Below, piece after piece: positions 35,526-45,776 of a stretch of DNA of 58,668 nt. Origin of the DNA: Candidatus Hemicellulosilyticus sp. P3 (lineage in GTDB: Bacteria; Bacteroidota; Bacteroidia; Bacteroidales; P3). The stretch spans positions 1 through 58,668 of the forward strand of contig LPNH01000012.1 in NCBI GenBank assembly GCA_001543385.1. The letters run 5' to 3'. The notes beneath the pieces were generated by a model. That model worked only from the letters and a program-made list of their open reading frames with translations, did no database searches and was not told the DNA's origin. The position numbers and the translations under genes are program-made. Position 1 is the first letter of the stretch; each line of letters begins with the position of its first letter.

Positions 35526-36065
35526 ATGAATATAGAAACATTAGCACGTCAGGGACGCAGTCAGATCCATAACGGTCTTGCCGCCGTCGACTCCACAATG
35601 CTCAAAAAGATGCGTAACGACGCACTGCGCAACTGCTTCAACCGGATGGACGAGATGCGCTACCGCCGTGAATTTGTGGCGCGCATACACGGCAAGACAT
35701 TCATCAACGACGCAGCCTCCCGTTCACTCAACGCCACATGGTATACGCTCGAAAGCCTTGATGCACCGGTTATCTGGTTAGTCAATGCCGACGGTCCGGC
35801 CGTCGATGCATCCAAATTATTGCCGTCGGTGAGCGGCCGTGTGTGCATGATAATCTGCGTGGGTTCCGACACCGAGTGGCTGCACCGCCAGTTCGAAGGC
35901 GTTGTGCCGTTTATCGTCGATGCCTGTGACATCCGTGATGCCGTCACCAAAGCCTTCTACAGTTCTTTCGAGACCGCCACGGTGGTATTCTCCCCCCTTG
36001 TCGACTGCGGGCGTCCGGCCGTCGACGATGGCATCGCCTTTCATCACGAAGTCAACGAACTCTAA
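35526..36065 (+). CDS. MurD C-terminal domain remnant (no catalytic domains)
   Basis: A 179-residue ORF in the usual place of murD, between mraY and ftsW. Full MurD is about 445 residues. This ORF begins near the end of the central domain (QIHNGLAAV, compare the MurD HNIxNxxAA motif) and covers the C-terminal ligase domain (REFVARIHGKTFIND, then LNATWYTLESL). The UDP-binding domain and the ATP-binding domain with its P-loop are missing. Residues that bind D-glutamate are also gone: the DSKATN motif is DAASRS (62-67), and the Lys-Gly and SPACASFD motifs are unrecognisable. The ORF has no internal stops and follows mraY by 30 bases, so it is transcribed with the operon. It may be a decayed gene or a protein kept for a non-enzymatic role. 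A working MurD must be encoded elsewhere. Confidence 0.8.
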   Translation: MNIETLARQGRSQIHNGLAAVDSTMLKKMRNDALRNCFNRMDEMRYRREFVARIHGKTFINDAASRSLNATWYTLESLDAPVIWLVNADGPAVDASKLLPSVSGRVCMIICVGSDTEWLHRQFEGVVPFIVDACDIRDAVTKAFYSSFETATVVFSPLVDCGRPAVDDGIAFHHEVNEL

Positions 36066-36081
36066 TCATATTCTGCCGCAG

Positions 36082-37257
36082 GTGTACCTCAACAAGTCGA
36101 TAACATCCGGACAATCCCGCGACTGGTTCCGCGGTGACAAAGCGTTGTGGATTGTATTCTTCCTGCTCACAGCCATATCGCTGGTGGCGGTCTACAGTTC
36201 CATTGGCCGTTCGGCCATTGAGGACGACGGGACCACCCCCATCCGGGCCTTTCTCAAACATTTTCTCTTTGTTGTTTTCACCTATGGCATCGTCATCGGG
36301 GTCTCACGTCTTGACTATCGCATCTTCTCGCGCCTTTCCCAAATACTGCTCTGGATATCGGTAGGCCTGCTTGTGTTTGTGCTGGCCACCCATGGCCAAC
36401 GCTGGATAGTCATCCCCAAAGTCGGCCAGTTTCAGCCGTCAGAGCTGGCCAAAGTGTCACTCATCATCTATGTGGCCCGGCTGTTGGCGTTTCGGGAAGA
36501 AAGTGCCGGCACTCTTGAGACCTTCATGCGTGTGCTCCTGCCCGTCGGTGTGGTCAGCCTGCTGGTCTTCAAAGAAAACTTCTCGACGGCGGCCCTGATA
36601 TTCCTCTCCTGCTACTTCACGATGCTCTTTGGCGGCGTCAACAAAAAATACTGGTGGCGTCTTTTCTTAGTGTTGGTGGCGGCCGTATGCATCGCCCTGT
36701 TTGTCTGGGCCACGTCAGACACGGCACCCGAAGTGGGCCGTTCCGACACTTGGGGCGCCCGTGTCGCCCGTTGGTGGGACAACGACCACAGCCGTCTCAC
36801 ACAGGAGAATATGGCCCGTATGGCTATCGCGCGGGGCAAAGTGATAGGTGTCGGCATAGGCAATACTGTTTTCGCTCGCCTGATGACGCAGGCCAACAAC
36901 GACTTCATCTACGCCATCATCATCGAAGAAACAGGCATGGTCGGCGGGATCGCCATTCTTTTGCTCTATTCCATATTCTTTTTCCGTTGCATCAAAGTGG
37001 CATTCCGTTGCAGCAAGCCTTTCGGTATGCTGACAGCCGTCGGCATGGGCACCGTCATCTACTTGCAGGCGCTCGTCAATATGAGCGTTGCGGTAGGTGT
37101 GTTGCCGGTCACAGGTCAGACCTTGCCGTTTATCAGCTCAGGCGGCACCGCCTACTTGGCGTTGGGCTTGGGTGTGGGCGTCGTGCAGGCCGTTGCTGCT
37201 GACGCGCAGCGGAACAAAACGATACAAGAAACATCCCGCGAAGAGACAACACAATGA
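36082..37257 (+). CDS. ftsW: Septal peptidoglycan polymerase FtsW
   Basis: A 391-residue SEDS protein with ten transmembrane segments. It polymerises lipid II together with FtsI. Conserved segments include GQRWI, the PSELAK motif in the FQPSELAKVSLI loop, and the C-terminal GQTLPFISSGGT. I chose GTG 36082, 16 bases past the murD remnant, because it places RGDKALWIVFF at the usual distance from the first residue. Open codons extend further upstream inside the murD remnant, with no family similarity. Confidence 0.9.
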   Translation: MYLNKSITSGQSRDWFRGDKALWIVFFLLTAISLVAVYSSIGRSAIEDDGTTPIRAFLKHFLFVVFTYGIVIGVSRLDYRIFSRLSQILLWISVGLLVFVLATHGQRWIVIPKVGQFQPSELAKVSLIIYVARLLAFREESAGTLETFMRVLLPVGVVSLLVFKENFSTAALIFLSCYFTMLFGGVNKKYWWRLFLVLVAAVCIALFVWATSDTAPEVGRSDTWGARVARWWDNDHSRLTQENMARMAIARGKVIGVGIGNTVFARLMTQANNDFIYAIIIEETGMVGGIAILLLYSIFFFRCIKVAFRCSKPFGMLTAVGMGTVIYLQALVNMSVAVGVLPVTGQTLPFISSGGTAYLALGLGVGVVQAVAADAQRNKTIQETSREETTQ

Positions 37258-38390
37258 ATACAACGAATACAACAGAACAAGCCATGCGAATCATCATCAG
37301 CGGCGGTGGCAGCGGCGGCCATATCTTTCCGGCCATCGCCATCGCCAATGCGGTCAAAAAGCGCCACCCCGAGGCACAGATACTTTTTGTCGGTGCCGAG
37401 GGGCGCATGGAGATGGAGAAAGTGCCGGCGGCCGGCTATCCCATCGAAGGCCTGCCCATCGCCGGGTTGCAGCGCCGGCTGACACTACGCAACATCGGCA
37501 AAAATCTCTTGCTTCCTGTCAAGGTGGTGCGCAGCCGCCGCAAAGCCCGGCTTATCATCCGCCGTTTCCGGCCCGATGTAGTGGTGGGGGTAGGCGGCTT
37601 CGCCAGCGAGCCCACCCTCAAGGCGGCTACCGGTATGGGCATCCCGACCCTCTTGCAGGAACAGAACTCCTACGCAGGTCTCACCAACCGCACCTTGGCC
37701 CGCCAGGCGCGTACCATCTGCGTAGCCTACGACAGCATGGATCGTTTCTTCCCCGCCGGCAAGATAGTCTTCACCGGCAATCCTGTCCGTGCCGACATCG
37801 AACATCTATCCGTTTCACATACAGACGGATGCACATTCTTTGACCTCGACCCTGCCCGTCCGGTGGTGCTCTCTGTGGGTGGAAGTTTGGGTGCTGGCAG
37901 CATCAACCGCATGGTGATGCAGCACCTCGCCTTCTTCCGCCAGCACGATATCCAGCTCATTTGGCAGACCGGGCGCTGGATGTACGACGAAGCCGTGGCT
38001 GCGGTGCGCACCGCTGGTGTCGGACAGTGGGTCAAAGTCCATCAGTTCGTCTCACGCATGGATATGGCCTACGCTGCCGCCGATGCCATTATTTCCCGGG
38101 CCGGTGCCATTGCCATCTCCGAGCTGTGTCTGGTGGGCAAACCGGTCATCCTCATACCATCCCCTAATGTCGCCGAAGACCACCAGACCAAAAATGCCAT
38201 GGCTTTAGCCGGAAAAGGAGCCGCCCTTATGGTTCCCGACCGGCTCTGCGCCGAACAGACCCTGCCGCTGCTGCTCGAGCTGATGCAGTCCGACGAACGG
38301 CGTTCCGCCATGGGCGCCGCCTGCCGGTCGCTTGGTGTTGAGTCGTCGGCCGACAAAATTGTTGACGAAATCGAAAAACTCATCGTATGA
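37254..38390 (+). CDS. murG: UDP-GlcNAc transferase MurG (lipid II synthase)
   Basis: A 378-residue GT-B glycosyltransferase that adds GlcNAc to lipid I on the cytoplasmic face. The N-terminal loop SGGGSGGHIFPA (residues 16-27) and the C-terminal donor site with SRAGAIAISELCLVGKPVI are clear. The ATG overlaps the ftsW stop (ATGA); a second ATG 30 bases on (MRIIISGGG) is an alternative. The next gene, murC, overlaps its stop in the same way. Confidence 0.95.
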   Translation: MNTTNTTEQAMRIIISGGGSGGHIFPAIAIANAVKKRHPEAQILFVGAEGRMEMEKVPAAGYPIEGLPIAGLQRRLTLRNIGKNLLLPVKVVRSRRKARLIIRRFRPDVVVGVGGFASEPTLKAATGMGIPTLLQEQNSYAGLTNRTLARQARTICVAYDSMDRFFPAGKIVFTGNPVRADIEHLSVSHTDGCTFFDLDPARPVVLSVGGSLGAGSINRMVMQHLAFFRQHDIQLIWQTGRWMYDEAVAAVRTAGVGQWVKVHQFVSRMDMAYAAADAIISRAGAIAISELCLVGKPVILIPSPNVAEDHQTKNAMALAGKGAALMVPDRLCAEQTLPLLLELMQSDERRSAMGAACRSLGVESSADKIVDEIEKLIV

Positions 38391-39742
38391 ACTACTACTT
38401 TCTGGGCATAGGCGGCATCGGCATGAGTGCGTTGGCTCGTTTTTTCCACCAGCGGGGCGACAACGTCTCGGGTTACGACCGCACCCCGTCGCCGCTCACA
38501 CGTCAGCTCGAACGGGAGGGCATCGCCGTCCATTACGACGACAATCCCGACCTGCTTCCGCAGACCGTAGACATGGTGGTCTACACCCCCGCCGTCCCCG
38601 ACGACAATGCCGAGATGTCGGCTCTGCGCCGGCGCGGTGTCACCATGCGCAAGCGGGCCGAGGTGCTTGGTGAGTTGACCCGCGGCAAATGCTGTATTGC
38701 GGTGGCCGGCACCCACGGCAAGACCACCGTTTCATCCATGATCGCCCATCTGCTGCGCCAATCCGACGAAGGCTGCAGCGCTTTCCTCGGTGGAATCAGC
38801 AAAAACTTCGACAGCAACATTGTCGTCGACGCCGATAGCCGCTACATAGTCGTCGAGGCAGACGAATACGACCGCTCCTTCCTTCAGCTCCATCCCCACA
38901 TCGCTGTCGTGACAGCCACCGACGCCGACCATCTCGACATCTATGGCACCCACGAACATCTTCTGGACGCCTTTCGCCAGTTCGTTTCGCAGATCGATGC
39001 CGACGGCCGCCTGATCGTCAAAGAAGGCTTGCCCCTTGACGACAATACGTCGCTACCGCGCCAGCGCCGCAGCAACTACACCGCCAATGGCATCGAGGCC
39101 GACTACTATCCGTGGAACGTGCGTCGCTACGGCGGCGACATCTACTTCGACCTGCGTACCCCCCGGGGCGTCATATACGACCTGCATCTTTCCCATACGG
39201 CGCTCTACAATGTAGAAAATGCCGTGGCAGCCTCCGCGGTGGCCTTGGAGTGCGGACTCACAGAGCACCAGTTGCGTTATGGCCTGAAATCCTTCCTTGG
39301 CGTCCGCCGCCGTTTCGACTATCGGATAGACAGCAAAGAGATGGTCTACATCGACGACTACGCGCATCATCCGCAGGAGATAGAGGCCGTCATTGATTCG
39401 GTGCGCTACCTCTATCCCGACCGGCGCCTCGTCGTTGTCTTTCAGCCCCATCTCTACAGCCGTACACGCGATTTTGCCGCCCAGTTCGCCGCCGCTTTGC
39501 AACCGGCAGACGAAATCATCCTCCTGCCTGTCTACCCGGCTCGTGAAGAACCCATAGCAGGAGTCTCGTCTCATCTTATCCTGCATCAGATCGACAAAAT
39601 GTCGAAATACTACTGCACCGCACAGCAGCTCATGGAGCTGCTTCCGGCACTCTACCCCGGAGTCCTGCTCACCTTGGGAGCCGGCGACATAGACCGTCTC
39701 GTCCCCGACATCCAACAGCTGTTCACTCCCTCCGGCGCATAA
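38387..39742 (+). CDS. murC: UDP-N-acetylmuramate:L-alanine ligase MurC
   Basis: A 451-residue Mur ligase. GIGGIGMSALA at the N-terminus binds the UDP sugar and AGTHGKTT (107-114) is the ATP loop. It adds L-Ala to UDP-MurNAc, the first step of the peptide stem. All three Mur ligase domains are present, in contrast to the murD remnant in the same operon. The ATG overlaps the murG stop by 4 bases. Confidence 0.95.
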   Translation: MNYYFLGIGGIGMSALARFFHQRGDNVSGYDRTPSPLTRQLEREGIAVHYDDNPDLLPQTVDMVVYTPAVPDDNAEMSALRRRGVTMRKRAEVLGELTRGKCCIAVAGTHGKTTVSSMIAHLLRQSDEGCSAFLGGISKNFDSNIVVDADSRYIVVEADEYDRSFLQLHPHIAVVTATDADHLDIYGTHEHLLDAFRQFVSQIDADGRLIVKEGLPLDDNTSLPRQRRSNYTANGIEADYYPWNVRRYGGDIYFDLRTPRGVIYDLHLSHTALYNVENAVAASAVALECGLTEHQLRYGLKSFLGVRRRFDYRIDSKEMVYIDDYAHHPQEIEAVIDSVRYLYPDRRLVVVFQPHLYSRTRDFAAQFAAALQPADEIILLPVYPAREEPIAGVSSHLILHQIDKMSKYYCTAQQLMELLPALYPGVLLTLGAGDIDRLVPDIQQLFTPSGA

Positions 39743-39824
39743 CCACACAACACAGACGCTCATCTCAACACTTCCTCCAAAAGGCGTACAAAAATCGAAC
39801 CACCTGATAAACGCATCCTGTAGC

Positions 39825-40604
39825 ATGACCCGTCCCCTCCGCATCACTGTTGCTTTAGCCATAGTGGCCGCTGTTGTGGCCGCCAACGTGGTGCGTCGCC
39901 ATGCACCGGTCAAGGGCGTCGATGTCTATATCGACTACAACGGCTGCGACACCCTCGAGACAGCCGGCCGCGTCATCGCTGCCGTCACACAGCAGATACC
40001 GGCTCTTTCGGCCATGCGGGTGAAAGATGTCGACACCAAGACGGTGGCCGCTGTTGTCGCCCGTTCGCCCTATCTGACGCGCGAACGTGTCACCGTGAGC
40101 CTGGGTGGACATCTCGTTGTCCATGCCCGTCAGCGGCGTCCCGTGCTGCGCGTCTACTGCGCCGGCGAATGCTTCTACGTCGACGAGTCGGGTGTCACCA
40201 TGCCGTTGAGCCCCGTGGGCAGTTGCGACATCACAATAGCTAACGGCCATTTCAAACAAAAACTTGCCGACGGCCATGGCAGTGTTGACCTTGCCGGGTG
40301 GTTGGCAGACAGCGCCCGCAGCCATTACACGCTGGCGCAACTGTGGAAGCTGGCCGACTTCCTCCACCGCAACGACGACGCCTTGGCGCGTTACGACCAA
40401 ATCTTCATCACACCGAAAGGCGATTTCTGTCTGGTTCCGGATTGGGCGGGTTTCACGGTAGTGCTGGGCACCACAGAACGTCTTGACGAAAAGATGCGCC
40501 ATCTGCAGCGCTTCGCCGAACGTGTGCTGCCGGTCAAAGGCGACACCTACACCGAGGTCAGCCTCAAATACAACAGGCAGATCGTCTGCCGTAAACGCCA
40601 GTAG
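39825..40604 (+). CDS. ftsQ: Cell division protein FtsQ
   Basis: A 259-residue bitopic protein with a short cytoplasmic tail, one transmembrane helix (about residues 6-22) and a periplasmic region with a POTRA-like start (YIDYNGCDTLETAG) and a later domain. FtsQ recruits FtsL and FtsB to the septum. Sequence conservation in FtsQ is low; the call rests on position between murC and ftsA plus this architecture. It follows murC by 82 bases. Confidence 0.85.
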   Translation: MTRPLRITVALAIVAAVVAANVVRRHAPVKGVDVYIDYNGCDTLETAGRVIAAVTQQIPALSAMRVKDVDTKTVAAVVARSPYLTRERVTVSLGGHLVVHARQRRPVLRVYCAGECFYVDESGVTMPLSPVGSCDITIANGHFKQKLADGHGSVDLAGWLADSARSHYTLAQLWKLADFLHRNDDALARYDQIFITPKGDFCLVPDWAGFTVVLGTTERLDEKMRHLQRFAERVLPVKGDTYTEVSLKYNRQIVCRKRQ

Positions 40605-40640
40605 GTAAAACATAAAAAACGTAAAATATATAATTGACTT

Positions 40641-42041
40641 ATGAGTAACATTATTGTAGGATTGGACATCGGTACCACCAAAATCGCCTGTTTCATCGGG
40701 CAGCGGGCCGAAAACGGCAAGCTGCGCATCCTGGGCCACGGAAAGACAGAGTCCGTCGGTGTTGAGCGGGGCGTAGTGCGCAACATCATGGACACCGCCG
40801 GATCGATTCGCAAGGCCGTTGCCGAAGCCTCTGTCCAGGCCAATGTCCAAGTCGAAGAGGTATACGTAGGCATTGCCGGGCAGCACATCAAAGGGATGCA
40901 GACCACAGGCAGCATCATGATTCCGCCGGACCATGTCATCATCAACGCCGACGATGTCGAGCGCCTTGTCAACGAGCAAAACCTTATGTTGCTCCCGCAG
41001 GGAGAGAAAATCATCCACATCTTCCCGCAGCGTTTCTTTGTCGACAACAACCCGTTGGACGAAAATCTTTCACCCGTCGGTGTGACCGGCAAATGCCTCT
41101 CGGCCCAATTCCATGTCGTCACCTGCAACACCGACAACCTCCACAACATCCAGCTCAGTGTTTCCGAGGCAGGCCTTACCATCAAAGATGTCGTGTTGGA
41201 ACCCATAGCCTCTTCCTATGCGGTGCTCAACAAACTGGACCGTGAGGCCGGTGTGGCCCTGGTTGACATCGGCGGCGGCACCACCGACATAGCCATCTTC
41301 ACGCAAGACATCATCCGCTACACCTCCGTCATTCCGCTCGCAGGCAACTCCATCAGTGAGGACATCCGCAAAGGCTGTTCCATCCTCAAAGGCCAGGCCG
41401 AGAGCCTGAAAATTAAATTCGGTTCCTGCCTCCCCGGCTTGGAGAGTGCCGACGACATCATCTCCATTCCGGGCATCCGCAACCAGCCTCCGCGTGAAAT
41501 ATCCATGAAGACGCTGGCCGGAATCATCAAAGCCCGTTTGCAGAGCATCCTTGAACAGGTGGCCTACGAAATAGAGCTTTCCGGCATGGACAAACAGTTG
41601 CTGGCCGGCATTGTGCTGACAGGAGGCGGTGCCCGTATGAATCACATCAAAGAACTGTCGGAGCTGACCACCAAGACCAATTCCCGCATCGGCACCCCTG
41701 ACGAACATCTCGCCGACCCCGACGAGGATTTGGCACATCCGATGTACGCGACAGCGGTTGGCTTGGTCCTTTTCGGACTCGAGAAAGAAGAGCACGCCAC
41801 TCAGTCCCAGCCCGAAAAAGAGGATGAGAGCGACGATCCGCTCGACATCTTCGCCTCAATGACCGGATCGCCGATGCCTGCTGACACCGTGCAGCAGCCC
41901 GTCTCCCCCGAACCGCACACCTCCTCCGGGGAGCGCCGCATCACGCCCGACCCCGATCCCGGCAGAGGCTTCCGCAAACTCAGCCGCTATTTGACCAACT
42001 TCTTCACCGAAGGACAAGACACCGACAGGAGCGACGCCTGA
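40641..42041 (+). CDS. ftsA: Cell division protein FtsA
   Basis: A 466-residue actin-like ATPase. Phosphate-1 (GLDIGTTKIA, residues 7-16), phosphate-2 (LVDIGGGTTDIA) and the adenosine loop (TGGGARMN) are present. The C-terminus is long, with an acidic and Pro-rich linker, then a likely amphipathic helix (FRKLSRYLTNFF) that should bind the membrane and anchor FtsZ. It precedes ftsZ. Confidence 0.95.
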   Translation: MSNIIVGLDIGTTKIACFIGQRAENGKLRILGHGKTESVGVERGVVRNIMDTAGSIRKAVAEASVQANVQVEEVYVGIAGQHIKGMQTTGSIMIPPDHVIINADDVERLVNEQNLMLLPQGEKIIHIFPQRFFVDNNPLDENLSPVGVTGKCLSAQFHVVTCNTDNLHNIQLSVSEAGLTIKDVVLEPIASSYAVLNKLDREAGVALVDIGGGTTDIAIFTQDIIRYTSVIPLAGNSISEDIRKGCSILKGQAESLKIKFGSCLPGLESADDIISIPGIRNQPPREISMKTLAGIIKARLQSILEQVAYEIELSGMDKQLLAGIVLTGGGARMNHIKELSELTTKTNSRIGTPDEHLADPDEDLAHPMYATAVGLVLFGLEKEEHATQSQPEKEDESDDPLDIFASMTGSPMPADTVQQPVSPEPHTSSGERRITPDPDPGRGFRKLSRYLTNFFTEGQDTDRSDA

Positions 42042-42181
42042 ACGGTTCATAAACATGTTGATAATAATCAGCTACAACCCACTCATCTATCGAATATTAA
42101 ATTGTAATTTTACAAAATCATGTACATGTGAATGTCTTGCTCAAAGCACTCATTCACATATCTTTAAATAAGTACAGAGGC

Positions 42182-43918
42182 ATGGACGACAACAACAATA
42201 TGCTCGAATTCGACCAGCCCATAGGGCAATCTTCCTACATCAAAGTCATTGGCGTGGGTGGCGGTGGCTGCAATGCCGTCAACCACATGTGCCGCGAAGG
42301 CATCAACGGCGTCGACTTCATCGTTTGCAACACCGACATCAAGGCACTCAACGCCAGTCCCGTTCCCAACAAGATTGTCCTGGGCAACCTGGGTTTGGGC
42401 GCCGGCAACAAGCCCGAGCGTGCCCAGCGTGCCGCGGAACGTCAGGCTGACGAAATCCGCCAGGTGCTGGGAACCAACACCAATATGCTCTTCATCACGG
42501 CAGGCATGGGCGGAGGCACCGGCACAGGAGCCGCGCCCGTCATCGCCAAAATAGCCAAGAGCGTCGAGTTGGACGACGAGGACACCAAACACATTCTTGT
42601 TGTGGCTGTTGTCACCACCCCCTTCTCCTGGGAGGGACGCGGCCGTCTGCAACAGGCCGAAGCCGGTATCAACGCGCTGCGCGACAACGTCGACTCGATG
42701 CTGGTCATCAACAACGACAAAATTCGCTCGCTGGGCGGCAACATGATACTCACCCAGGGTTTCGTGCAGGCCAACAACGTGCTTCTCGAAGCCGTGAAAG
42801 GAATCTCCGACATCATCACGGGCTACGGCATTGTCAACCGGGACTTTCAGGATGTCAACACCGTGATGGAAGGTAGCGGCCGTGCGCTGATGGGCACTGG
42901 ATCCGGCCGGGGCGAAGACCGTGCCAAAGAGGCTGTGATGGCGGCCTCCACCTCCAGCCTGCTCAACGACTCCGACATAGCCGGGGCTCATAACATGTTA
43001 CTCTACTTCTACTTCAGCCCCGAGCACGTCATCACCATGGACGAGATGGACGAGATAACCAACTACCTCCGTTCCATTTCCCGCAACGACGACGCCAACA
43101 TTATATGGGGAGCCGGCTACGACGAGACCCTCGACGACGAACTGCATATCATACTCATCGCCACCAGTATCGATGGGCGCAAGATGTCGGCTGAACCGGA
43201 GCTGTCCACAGCCCGTGTCCGCACCTTTGCACCGTCTGAACCGGAGCCTGTTGCAGCCGATGAGGCTCCCGCCTCGCCCGCCAAGGAGCATACCGAACCC
43301 TCTGTTCTGCCCGTCGCCGAAGAAGAATCATTCGGTTTGCCCCTTTCCCTCGAACCCGGCCGGCTGACACCCGCGCCGGAGGCCGAAGAGAAAACAGAAA
43401 CCTCTGCAGGGCGCCGCGTGCGTTATCTGGAAGACGATACCCCGTTCGTGAACAGTAATGCCGCCTCGCATAACGAAGTCGCCGCCGTAGAAGCCAAGCA
43501 GGTGCAGACCCAGGTTTTGGATGACATGACCCGTCAGACTGCCGGTGTCTTTGAACCAGCCATGGTCCGAAACGAAGAATTCCAGTTCCGTCCAGCCGAT
43601 CCCGTCCGTGTCGCTGCAAAACCTGTCGATACGACTGAAAGCATGCCTGCGCCGCGTCGTGCCGAGGCAGGTGCGGCCGCTACCGTCGACATTGCCATGG
43701 TCGCCAGCCGCGCAGACCGCGTGAAACACCTCTACGACCTGCTGCACAACCATCCCGACGGGCCGCAGATGGTCGAGAACCTCACCACAGCCCAGCTGGC
43801 CGGCGACGCCGTCTATGAAACCCCGCACTCATCCCGGAGCGACGCACCCAAGACAAAGGTCGGCGACGACGGACGTATCGTGAATATAAACAACTACCTT
43901 TTCGACAATCCCGATTGA
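42182..43918 (+). CDS. ftsZ: Cell division GTPase FtsZ
   Basis: A 578-residue tubulin homolog. The GTP signature GGGTGTG is at residues 110-116 and the T7 loop has the two aspartates (DFQD, 221-224). The core ends near residue 330. A long linker of about 200 residues follows, rich in Pro, Glu, Ala and Val, then a short conserved tail (IVNINNYLFDNPD). Such long linkers are typical of Bacteroidetes FtsZ. ATG 42182 is chosen because it starts just ahead of the family-conserved IKVIGVGGGG; GTG 42128 is also open. Confidence 0.95.
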   Translation: MDDNNNMLEFDQPIGQSSYIKVIGVGGGGCNAVNHMCREGINGVDFIVCNTDIKALNASPVPNKIVLGNLGLGAGNKPERAQRAAERQADEIRQVLGTNTNMLFITAGMGGGTGTGAAPVIAKIAKSVELDDEDTKHILVVAVVTTPFSWEGRGRLQQAEAGINALRDNVDSMLVINNDKIRSLGGNMILTQGFVQANNVLLEAVKGISDIITGYGIVNRDFQDVNTVMEGSGRALMGTGSGRGEDRAKEAVMAASTSSLLNDSDIAGAHNMLLYFYFSPEHVITMDEMDEITNYLRSISRNDDANIIWGAGYDETLDDELHIILIATSIDGRKMSAEPELSTARVRTFAPSEPEPVAADEAPASPAKEHTEPSVLPVAEEESFGLPLSLEPGRLTPAPEAEEKTETSAGRRVRYLEDDTPFVNSNAASHNEVAAVEAKQVQTQVLDDMTRQTAGVFEPAMVRNEEFQFRPADPVRVAAKPVDTTESMPAPRRAEAGAAATVDIAMVASRADRVKHLYDLLHNHPDGPQMVENLTTAQLAGDAVYETPHSSRSDAPKTKVGDDGRIVNINNYLFDNPD

Positions 43919-43940
43919 CACCGATCGCCTTCATACAACA

Positions 43941-43970
43941 AAAAAATGCAAGCACCCCTTGCATTTTTTT
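43941..43970 (+). terminator. Rho-independent terminator after ftsZ
   Basis: Arms AAAAAATGCAAG (43941-43952) and CTTGCATTTTTT (43958-43969), followed by a T run. This ends the dcw cluster. Confidence 0.85.
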
Positions 43971-44035
43971 TAATTTAGACATTCAAACAAATCTTCGGGT
44001 CCGGTCCCGCAACCATACAATCAATCATACTTGAT

Positions 44036-45751
44036 ATGTCCTTCGGAGAAATACTCCTTGTCTTGTTAAACCTGGCGGGCGCACTGGCTGTTTTTCTCTT
44101 CGCCATGAAACTCATGAGCGAAGGTCTGCAAAAGTTTGCCGGCAGCCGTCTTCGCCATATACTCAGCCGTATCACCGGCAGGCCGCTTAGCGGCATTCTG
44201 GCCGGTGCCGGCATCACGGCCGCCATACAGAGTTCCACCGCCACCACTGTCATGGTGGTCGGATTTGCAGGCGCAGGTCTGCTCACCCTTGGCGGGGCTG
44301 TCGCGGTAGTCATGGGTGCCAACATCGGCACCACCATTACGGCGTGGATTATAGCTCTGTTCGGACTTAACACCGGAGGAGCGGAAGGTGCGGTATCGTT
44401 TTCATTACCGATGCTGTTGGCCACGGCAAGCCTTTTTTTCATCTTCTCCAACAAAAACAAGATGCAGTATCTGGGCCAGACCATAATAGGTCTAGCCTTG
44501 CTGCTTGTAGGCATGGAACTGTTGGAACATGTCATACCCCAGCTGGACGAGCAGGTGGTGCACACCATCTCCACCTGGAGTCATTGGGGCTTCTGGTCAG
44601 TGCTGTTGTTCATCGTTGTCGGCGCCGTCCTCACCATCATCCTGCAGACATCTGCCGCCATGACAGCCGTCATCCTGCTGATGGCCAGCCAAGGGTGGAT
44701 AGAGTTCCCCATGGCCTTGGCCTTGGTCATGGGTCAGAACCTGGGCACCACACTCACCGCCCAGGTGGTGGCCATGACCACCGGCACCACCGGCAAACGT
44801 GCTGCGCGGGCACATCTGGTCTTCAACGTGGCAGGTGTGCTCATCTGCCTCATCCTCTTCTATCCCATTTGCAACGGCATCATGTCCATGACGGGTATCA
44901 CTGACAACCTGTCCGACCCGCTGAACCAGCAGCGCTATCCGTTGGCCATCACCATTTTTCACACCCTTTTCAACGTCGTCACCACCGTGGTGTTGGCATT
45001 CTTCATCCCGCAGATAGTCCGTGTGGTCGAATGGATGGTGCCTGAAAAACAAGAAGGGGAAGAGGAGTTCCGTCTCACCTACATCGAGCCTGCCATGCTC
45101 TCCACCGCCGAGCTCAACTTGCAGAGTGCCAAGAGCGAGATCGAGGAATTCTCCAAGCGTGTCCTGCGCATGTACACCTTTCTGCCTGGCCTGCGCACTG
45201 CCGGAAGCGAGGAGGAATTTGACGCCATCATGGACCGCGTGGCCAAATATGAGGGCATCACCGACCGCATGGAGCTTGAACTCACCAAGTTTCTCACCCG
45301 TGTCGGCAGCGGCGACGTCAGCCAGCATGCATCGGAACGTATCGGCACCATGCTGCGCATCATCGACAATTTGGAGAGCATTGGCGACACCATCTACCAG
45401 ATTGCCATGACCCGTAAAAGCAAACGCGAGGATGCCGTCCATTTTGACAAACACCTCAACGACAATCTGGATCACATGACCGAGTTGGTGCAGCATGCCC
45501 TCGACGTAATGGACTCCAACCTGCACGACTACGACCATGTCGACCTCGATGCGGTCTATGCCGCCGAGCACGAAATCAACGCCTATCGCGACCGCTTGCG
45601 TGCCGAACATCTCGACGCGCTGAAACATGGGGCATACAACTATGCCATCGGCAACGCCTACAGCAGCCTCTATGCCCTCTACGAGAAGCTGGGCGACTAC
45701 GTCATTAACGTCACCGAAGCCATCGACAGCAGCCGCAAACGCACAGATTGA
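44036..45751 (+). CDS. Na+/phosphate cotransporter family protein with PhoU-like tail
   Basis: A 571-residue membrane protein of the NptA/YjbB type. Two inverted Na/Pi repeats are visible, each with the hallmark QSS/QTS motif (IQSSTATT and LQTSAAMT). A helical PhoU-like domain occupies about residues 340-570. Such proteins move phosphate with sodium; direction (uptake or export) is not settled for the family. It sits between the ftsZ terminator and mnmA, with 25 bases to the mnmA ATG. Confidence 0.87.
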   Translation: MSFGEILLVLLNLAGALAVFLFAMKLMSEGLQKFAGSRLRHILSRITGRPLSGILAGAGITAAIQSSTATTVMVVGFAGAGLLTLGGAVAVVMGANIGTTITAWIIALFGLNTGGAEGAVSFSLPMLLATASLFFIFSNKNKMQYLGQTIIGLALLLVGMELLEHVIPQLDEQVVHTISTWSHWGFWSVLLFIVVGAVLTIILQTSAAMTAVILLMASQGWIEFPMALALVMGQNLGTTLTAQVVAMTTGTTGKRAARAHLVFNVAGVLICLILFYPICNGIMSMTGITDNLSDPLNQQRYPLAITIFHTLFNVVTTVVLAFFIPQIVRVVEWMVPEKQEGEEEFRLTYIEPAMLSTAELNLQSAKSEIEEFSKRVLRMYTFLPGLRTAGSEEEFDAIMDRVAKYEGITDRMELELTKFLTRVGSGDVSQHASERIGTMLRIIDNLESIGDTIYQIAMTRKSKREDAVHFDKHLNDNLDHMTELVQHALDVMDSNLHDYDHVDLDAVYAAEHEINAYRDRLRAEHLDALKHGAYNYAIGNAYSSLYALYEKLGDYVINVTEAIDSSRKRTD

Positions 45752-45776
45752 CGCCCGACATTACACATTAACCCCG

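Noticed and set aside
44597..45628. A 343-codon minus-strand frame under the Na/Pi transporter
   Set aside because: Antisense shadow; the plus-strand protein has clear transporter motifs.
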